This document shows positions 61,568-64,000 of a stretch of 64,000 bases of DNA, one piece after another (within the stretch, counting starts at the first letter, position 1; each line of letters begins with the position of its first letter). The DNA is from Mauremys mutica (lineage: Eukaryota > Chordata > Testudines > Geoemydidae), in contig NC_059084.1 in assembly GCF_020497125.1 (NCBI RefSeq), positions 37,174,185 to 37,238,184 of the forward strand. The letters run 5' to 3'. A program made the translations under genes and the position numbers. Below the pieces are notes generated by a model. That model was not told where the DNA came from. It saw nothing but the letters and a program-made list of their open reading frames with translations, and searched no databases.

Positions 61568-63345
61568 GATGTGTCCGGGATGGAAGCTGGAGGCATGAAG
61601 GTAGGCATAGGATCGGTGGGTTTTCGGTGTGGGGTGGTGTTAACATGACTGTCACTTATTTGTACCGTGGTGTCTAGGAAGTGGACCTACTGTGTAGAGT
61701 GGTCCAGGCTGAGGTTGATGGTGGGGTGGAAGCTGTTGAAATCATGGTAGAATTCTTCCAGAGTCTCCTTTCCATGGATCCAAATGATGAAGATGTCATC
61801 AATGTAGCGTAGGTAGAGAAGGGGTGTGAGTGGACTAGAGCTGAGGAAGCGTTGTTCCAGGTCAGCCATAAAAAATGTTGGCATATTGTGAGGCCATGCG
61901 GATACCCATAGCGGTGCCACTGGTCTGGAGGTATATATTGCCACCAAATTTGAAATAATTGTGCATAAGGATAAAGTCACAGAGCTCAGCAATCAGTTGT
62001 GCTGTGGCATCATCAGGGATACTGTTCCTGACAGCTTGAATTCCATCTGTGTGTGGGATGTTTGTGTAGAGAGCCTCCACATCCATGGTGGCTAGGATGG
62101 TGTTTTCTGCAAGATCACCAATGCATTGTAGTTTTCTCAGGAAATCAGTGGTGTCACGGAGATAGCTGGGAGTGCTGGTGGCGTAGGGTCTGAGTAGAGA
62201 GTCCACATATTCGGACAGTCCTTCATCGAGAGTGCCAATTTCAGAGATGATGGGGCGTCCAGGATTTCCAGGTTTGTGGATCTTGGGTAGTAGATAGAAT
62301 AACCTCAGTCGGGGCTCTAAGGATGTGTTGATTTGTTCCTGTGTTAATGTAGGGAGTGTCCTGAGCAGACGGTGCAGTTTCTTAGTGTATTCCTCAGTGG
62401 GATCCGAGGGAAGTGTCCTGTAGAATTTGGTGTTGGAGAGTTGTCTGGCGGCTTCCTTTGGTAGTCAGACCTTTTCATGATGACAACAGCACCTCCTTTA
62501 TCAGTCTCTTTGATTATAATGTCAGGGTTGTTTCTGAGGCTGTGGATGGCATTGCATTCTGCACGACTTAGGTTGTGAGGCAAGCAATGTTTTTCCACAA
62601 TTTCTGCCTGTGCACGCTGGCGGAAGCATTCTATGTATAGGTCCAGACTGTCATTTCGACCCTCAGGTGGAGTCCATGTGGAGTTCGTCTTCTTGTACTG
62701 TTGGTGGTGGGGTATCTGTGTATCAGTGCGCTGTTCAGTGTTATCTTGGAAGTATTCTTTGAGTCGGAGACGGCGAAAGTAGGCTTTCACATTACCACGG
62801 AATTGTATCATATTCATGGGGGTGGTGGGGCAAAAAGAGAGTCTCCAAGCTAGGACAGACTCTTCTGCTGGGTTGAGTGTGTAGCTGGATACATTGACAA
62901 TATTGCTGGATGAGTTGGGGGTACCACTGTTGTGGCCCTATGTGGCAGTTAGGATTTTAAACAGCTTATGGTCCTTTTTCCTTTGTAGAGAGGTGAAGTG
63001 TGTAATGTAGATCTCCTGTCTTATTTGAGTGAAGTCTGTTTGTGTGGATGCTTGGTTATTTATGAAAGTTGTCAGGTTGGAGAGCTCTTTTTTGATGTTT
63101 TCCTGTTTGCTGTATAGGATGCTGATCAGGTGGTTCCTCAGTTTCTTTGATGGTGTATGGCATAATCTCTCACTGTGGTCTGTGCACTATGTGGATAGCA
63201 ATGGATTTTTCACCTTCAGTCCATTTGGTATGATGTCCATTTGTTTGCATTGGAAAGGAAGATGATATTTGTCTGTACTTGTGCAAGTTTCTTCTTGAGG
63301 TTGATGGATTTCCACTCCATACAGCTAAATGCAGTGCCCTGTATA
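61568..63345 (-). mobile_element. Penelope-like element, copy 2
   Basis: Paralogue of 19730-21495, so the endonuclease half is missing. The RT frames are 62206-61862 and 61992-61687 plus 62817-62344. The catalytic motif is intact (LRYIDDIFIIW, about 61795-61825). One extra A in the aaaaaa run at about 61868-61875 shifts the frame after YANIF. A TAG replaces a Glu codon near 61690 (HST then stop). The 13-nt deletion of copy 1 is absent here. N-terminal PLE sequence continues to 63345. Confidence 0.85.
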
Positions 63346-63353
63346 GTGTCAAG

Positions 63354-63430
63354 TGTCAGAAAGGGTAGCCGTGTTAGCCTGGATCTCTAAAAAGCAACAG
63401 AGTCCTGTGGCACTTTATAGACTAACAGAC
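63354..63430 (+). mobile_element. Truncated Cry-type SINE, second block
   Basis: Paralogue of 21501-21576, truncated at the same point (actaacagac). Confidence 0.85.
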
Positions 63431-63790
63431 TCACATCAGACTCACAAGACTCATAAAAGCAAAGGATTGAAATAATAAAACACAAACACACAAGGAAAAT
63501 GCAAAAAAGCACAAGCCTGATTCACGCAAGATAAACACACAAACACGAGATCTGGAAAGATGTGACTCACAAAAGTAAGAGTTTGGGGTTATCTTTTTTG
63601 GGCAGTGAATATCAGTAGAAAGGTGCTTGTAGTGGTATAGTTTATTGCTGTCAATAGAGAGGAATACATTTTACTGCTATTAAGCATAGTTATATCAGTA
63701 TAGCTGCACCAAACTAGGGCCTATACTGATATGATAGCTAAATTGGTACAAAAACATCTCTGTATTGATCCATCTATCTCCATAAACACC
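63431..63790 (+). repeat. AC-rich segment and repeat R1, second PLE block
   Basis: Collinear with 21577-21940. Nearly identical by eye. Confidence 0.65.
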
Positions 63791-63807
63791 CATCTCTCTC
63801 TTTGAAG

Positions 63808-64000
63808 ACAGCTAGATGCTATAGGCAAAAGAATTAATGGACACAAATCTGACATCAGGAATCATAACACTCAAAACCCAGTAGGAGAACACTTTAACCT
63901 GTTTGGTCATTCAATGACAGACCTGCAGGTGGCAATTTTGCAACAGAAAAGCTTCAAAAACATACTCCAAGGAGAAACTGCTGATCTGGAATTGATATGC
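63808..64000 (+). pseudogene. PLE GIY-YIG endonuclease fragment, second block
   Basis: Same plus-strand frame as 21955-22181 (KRINGHKSDIRNHN, GEHFNLFGHSMTDLQVAIL). Cut by the window end. Confidence 0.7.

Overview
The window looks like repeat-dense vertebrate nuclear DNA, most probably from a cryptodiran turtle. The evidence is the combination of many CR1 LINE pieces with the usual tail (TTCTATGAT repeats), a tRNA-derived SINE with the 'gtagccgtgttag...cctgtggcac' core typical of turtle Cry-type SINEs, tRNA-headed/CR1-tailed SINEs, Penelope-like elements (PLEs), Ty3/Gypsy elements and many hAT-type nonautonomous transposons. The species assignment is inference. There is no bacterial-type operon, no CRISPR array, and nearly every long open frame belongs to a mobile element. 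The only host-gene candidate is an RNase A superfamily gene on the minus strand, present twice.

Layout. 1-3.5 kb: the 5' part of a CR1 LINE with a long ORF1 (Cys motif, coiled coil, SGNH esterase motif), followed by a decayed hAT transposase. 4.0-5.95 kb: fragments of repeats that recur later. 5.98-19.16 kb (copy A1) and 39.37-52.38 kb (copy A2): two copies of one roughly 13 kb block in the same orientation. Each contains a decayed Gypsy element interrupted by an antisense CR1, a ~56 bp minisatellite whose unit carries a CTCF-like core, the RNase A-like exon with an upstream TATA box, and a series of interspersed repeats. A1 and A2 differ by clean insertions: a Cry SINE, a fold-back CR1 and different hAT MITEs. 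A third partial copy of the end of this block (A3) lies at 54.0-57.1 kb, broken by a solo LTR and ending in a local inversion. 19.2-22.2 kb and 61.6-64 kb: a second duplicated block holding a minus-strand PLE, a truncated SINE, a repeat called R1 here, and a plus-strand PLE endonuclease fragment.

Between the copies (22.2-39.4 kb) are MITEs, a GC-rich insertion with an exact 36 bp (12-codon) tandem repeat, several minisatellites including one that switches orientation, LTR-like segments, and a CR1 with other elements nested in it. At 57.4-61.5 kb is a more complete Ty3/Gypsy element: 187 bp 5' LTR, open gag with two zinc knuckles, and broken pol with protease, RT, RNase H and integrase. Its 3' end is lost against the PLE.

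How it fits together: the locus appears to have grown by duplication of a unit carrying an RNase A-like gene and then to have been remodelled by transposons. RNase copy 1 is broken (lost splice acceptor, 1-nt frame change). Copy 2 keeps an open frame and its splice sites but lacks a visible signal peptide and a key catalytic His. All alignments were made by eye, so boundaries are approximate unless a target-site duplication is quoted.
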